This document shows positions 61,508 through 64,000 of a stretch of DNA of 64,000 nt, in pieces (the stretch's first letter is position 1; each line of letters begins with the position of its first letter). The translations under genes and the position numbers were made by a program. Under the pieces are notes generated by a model. The model was not told the DNA's origin and did not search any database. It saw only the letters and a program-made list of their open reading frames with translations. The DNA comes from Pipra filicauda (lineage: Eukaryota > Chordata > Aves > Passeriformes > Pipridae), in contig NW_024103862.1 of assembly GCF_003945595.2 (NCBI RefSeq), forward strand, positions 744,001 through 808,000, written 5' to 3'.

Positions 61508-64000
61508 CACCCTGCACAAGGGTCAGTTCATCCCACATAGTGTTGATGAAATGTGATCCTGTATCCCTAAGTTTAACCTAGAACTGTAGATCCAGCTATC
61601 TCAGCAGATTTCTTAGATGCTGCCTCTGCAGCATGTTAAGACTTTCCCACCAGTATTAAAACCATTGACCCAGCCCAGGTTGTTTTATTTCCTCATTTAC
61701 CCAGGGAGAAAGACTCTGATTTTTTTTTTTTTTTGTGAAGGACGATGTATGACAAGTCTTACTGGGTCTTCTTCAATGTAAACAGGCAATAATTCTTAAG
61801 GTCAAACAAGTACAGATTCTCAGGAATGAATAATTAATAGGGATATACAAAATGTCAGAGCTCAAGTTTCTAGGATTTTCTAAAACACAGACAAATTGAA
61901 ATCTGACAAAAACAAATTGTGTTTAATAACCCTTAAAGACGTGATCCCTGAAGCATCCTGCAGTACTCAAGTCTCTCCCTGTCCAACTTCTTTCATCTTC
62001 ATTTACACCAGACAAAGACTAGCGAAAATAATGTTTGAACTTTAAGTAATAAAATCAGTTATAAAATCACTTACTTTATCACACATTAAATGCTTTTGCC
62101 CACTCTTGCTTCTTTTTAACCTTCCTGACTATTTTAATGACTGCAGTTTCCAACTGCATAGAACCACTCCTTGCTGAATTAGCCCAGTGTCACAGGAGTG
62201 GTGCCATGCAGGCACAAAAAGAAGCACATCTTTTACCCTCTACTCTCCAAGGTGATACCAAACCTTGTGACAACGCATAACACAACACTAAGCCCCAACT
62301 ACCAAGCCAGAGACATGAGGCAATATACAGTCTCTGGCTAATTCTCTTAAGTGGATTATAGCTGACTCAGAGCAAGGGCAGAGTGGGATCACATCATGGG
62401 GAAATCAAAAACTAGTATATAACTCTTGGCTTATGCCTCTTATATCCATCTTTAAGCCTGACATTGGTATCAGTCCAGCTTTATCATCAGTCCATAAAAA
62501 CTGAACTGTTTCTGAATTATGTCAGTGCCGAGTTAGTCTCACTAAAAGTGCAGAATCAGGCCATCTACTAATAATGAAACAAAGGGAGAACATTACACTG
62601 TTGCTATTTATTCCACGCTGACCTTCTGGAGATTTCTTGGCCAGATTTATAGATCAACCCTTCACTTAGAACTCTAAAACCTGAACCCCACAGAATTAGG
62701 CAGTTGCAGGTAGTGGGCAGTCAAATTGTATATGTCCAAAGTGCAACTAAAAAATAATGAGGGGTGACTGTTCAGAAGTGAAATCACACATGAAGTCCTC
62801 TGCTTTCAGAAGGAGAAAAAAACCCCATACCACAAGGATGTCAAGTGCTGTAAAAATTTTACTCCTCAACGTGTGTAATTTACACCAGTACATTTAGGCA
62901 CCTCTTGTACACATTGCATTCAAGGAAAAGACATTTTCTCATGGACATCACTTAGCATTATGCATGGGAAATATTTGCAGTTCTCATCAGTATTAACAAA
63001 AGAATGAAAGATTACCTCAACACAGAACATAGAAGCATGCAGAACATTCAGAATATCTGAGTTCTAAGATGTTTTTCAGCACACAACATTGTTAGTTGAT
63101 TAACTGGGAAAATTCTACAGCATTTATCCCATATTTTCGGTGAAGTGGCATAAGTAACAAAGAGGATCAAGCAGCACCCTGGGTACAAAATCTCCTCTTG
63201 CTATGAGCAGACACAGTTGGTCAGTCAAACAGCCAGCCAGTCAATCGATCACATATACAACCTATTTATATATATAGACAGAAGCAGCCTTAGACCTTGA
63301 ACTGCAAAATTGGAGGCTCCCAGGCAGAAAGCTCAATGAATCCTTGGAGACTGAACAAGGCATGATGCTAGTCCAATGCCCCACTTCCACGATGTGGATT
63401 AACAATTGCCCCCAGAAATGTCCCCAGCACAATTTATTTTGGTTAAAAGACAAAGTAAAAGTTGAGGAGACACATAAAGAAGACACAAGAGGTGAGGTCA
63501 GTGGGCAGAATGCTAACACTTGAGGAGAATATGCTTAAGAGACACATGGTTAGAGCTCCATCATGCTCTCTCAGGCAGTGTCTGTAGTAATAAATAAAGC
63601 CAGTTTCAGGGTGAAGGCTCAAGACTGTGATCACTCACTGGGTCAGCATGCTCCCTGGTGCAGTTTTGGTCTGTGCCAAGCAGCAGCAGCCTGTGCTGCC
63701 TAGGTATGGCTCAGAGCACAGCCCTTGCCAGGGCGCATGCCCAGGTGGTGGATTGGATACAGACACCCCCTGTTTCAAGGGGGACAAGAATTTAGGCATG
63801 TGGAAGTGAATGTATCATGTTGTTTGGCCTCACTGCCAGAAGCCTGTCCTGGACTAATTTTTCAGCAGTAGCAAAGGCATGGCTTAGTCAAGCTTTTGCC
63901 AAAAGATGCGGGTTTTTTCCACATCCTTCTGCTTGCCTTTGCATGTCAAATTGGCATGAGCTCTCACACTCTGCATCAGCTGTATGCACAGTCAGCTCTA

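Larger units (their letters stand above)
59836..64000. other. Gene-poor region, no gene recognised
   Basis: No supported exon. A T-run lies at about 61720-61734. Two weak CTCF-like matches are noted separately. GC rises slightly at 63640-63790 without CpG enrichment. Remaining frames are short and unrecognised. Confidence 0.5.

Noticed and set aside
1..64000. CRISPR arrays, tRNA or rRNA genes, prokaryotic defence systems
   Set aside because: No regularly spaced repeats, no cloverleaf-type or rRNA sequence recognised, and gene density and repeats are those of a vertebrate.

Overview
This window reads as avian nuclear DNA. All the recognisable interspersed repeats are of bird type: several copies of the CR1 non-LTR retrotransposon, which ends in short octamer-like repeats instead of a poly(A) tail, and one LTR resembling avian ERVL-class elements. 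There are no prokaryotic signs such as tightly packed genes or ribosome binding sites. I cannot name the species or chromosome.

The left 7.4 kb is a cluster of CpG islands (about 612-860, 1591-2543, 3177-3530, 4541-5800 and 7205-7432). They hold strong splice-site-like sequences: a near-ideal 3' splice site on the + strand at 3176/3177, a full-consensus 5' splice site on the - strand at 4434/4433, and a + strand 5' splice site at 4540/4541. The simplest reading is the bidirectional promoter and 5' non-coding exons of at least one gene, perhaps a gene plus an antisense RNA. The long open frames here are GC-driven and overlap in several frames, so I call no protein. The gene's identity is unresolved. 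Clustered islands beside a long gene-poor stretch are typical of developmental regulators, but that is inference.

From 7.4 to 64 kb I found no convincing protein-coding exon, tRNA, rRNA or CRISPR array. This part is either a large first intron or an intergenic desert. It holds old and younger CR1 copies (37.6-39.76 kb +, 40.2-40.88 kb -, 45.05 kb +, 45.6-45.9 kb +, 53.9 kb +, 58.7-59.8 kb -), the LTR at 27.4-27.8 kb, simple repeats, and an isolated GC-rich mini-island at 22.4-22.56 kb with a good CTCF-like motif. A few palindromic homeodomain-type motifs (9396-9419 and 43491-43500) are also present.

The only coding capacity I can assign is decayed CR1 reverse-transcriptase sequence. The best-preserved piece is a 191-residue frame at 40315-40890 (-). 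I did not find convincing evidence of a previously undescribed system. The most testable novelty is the pair of oppositely oriented splice donors 107 bp apart at the edge of the largest CpG island, which predicts overlapping sense and antisense transcripts.
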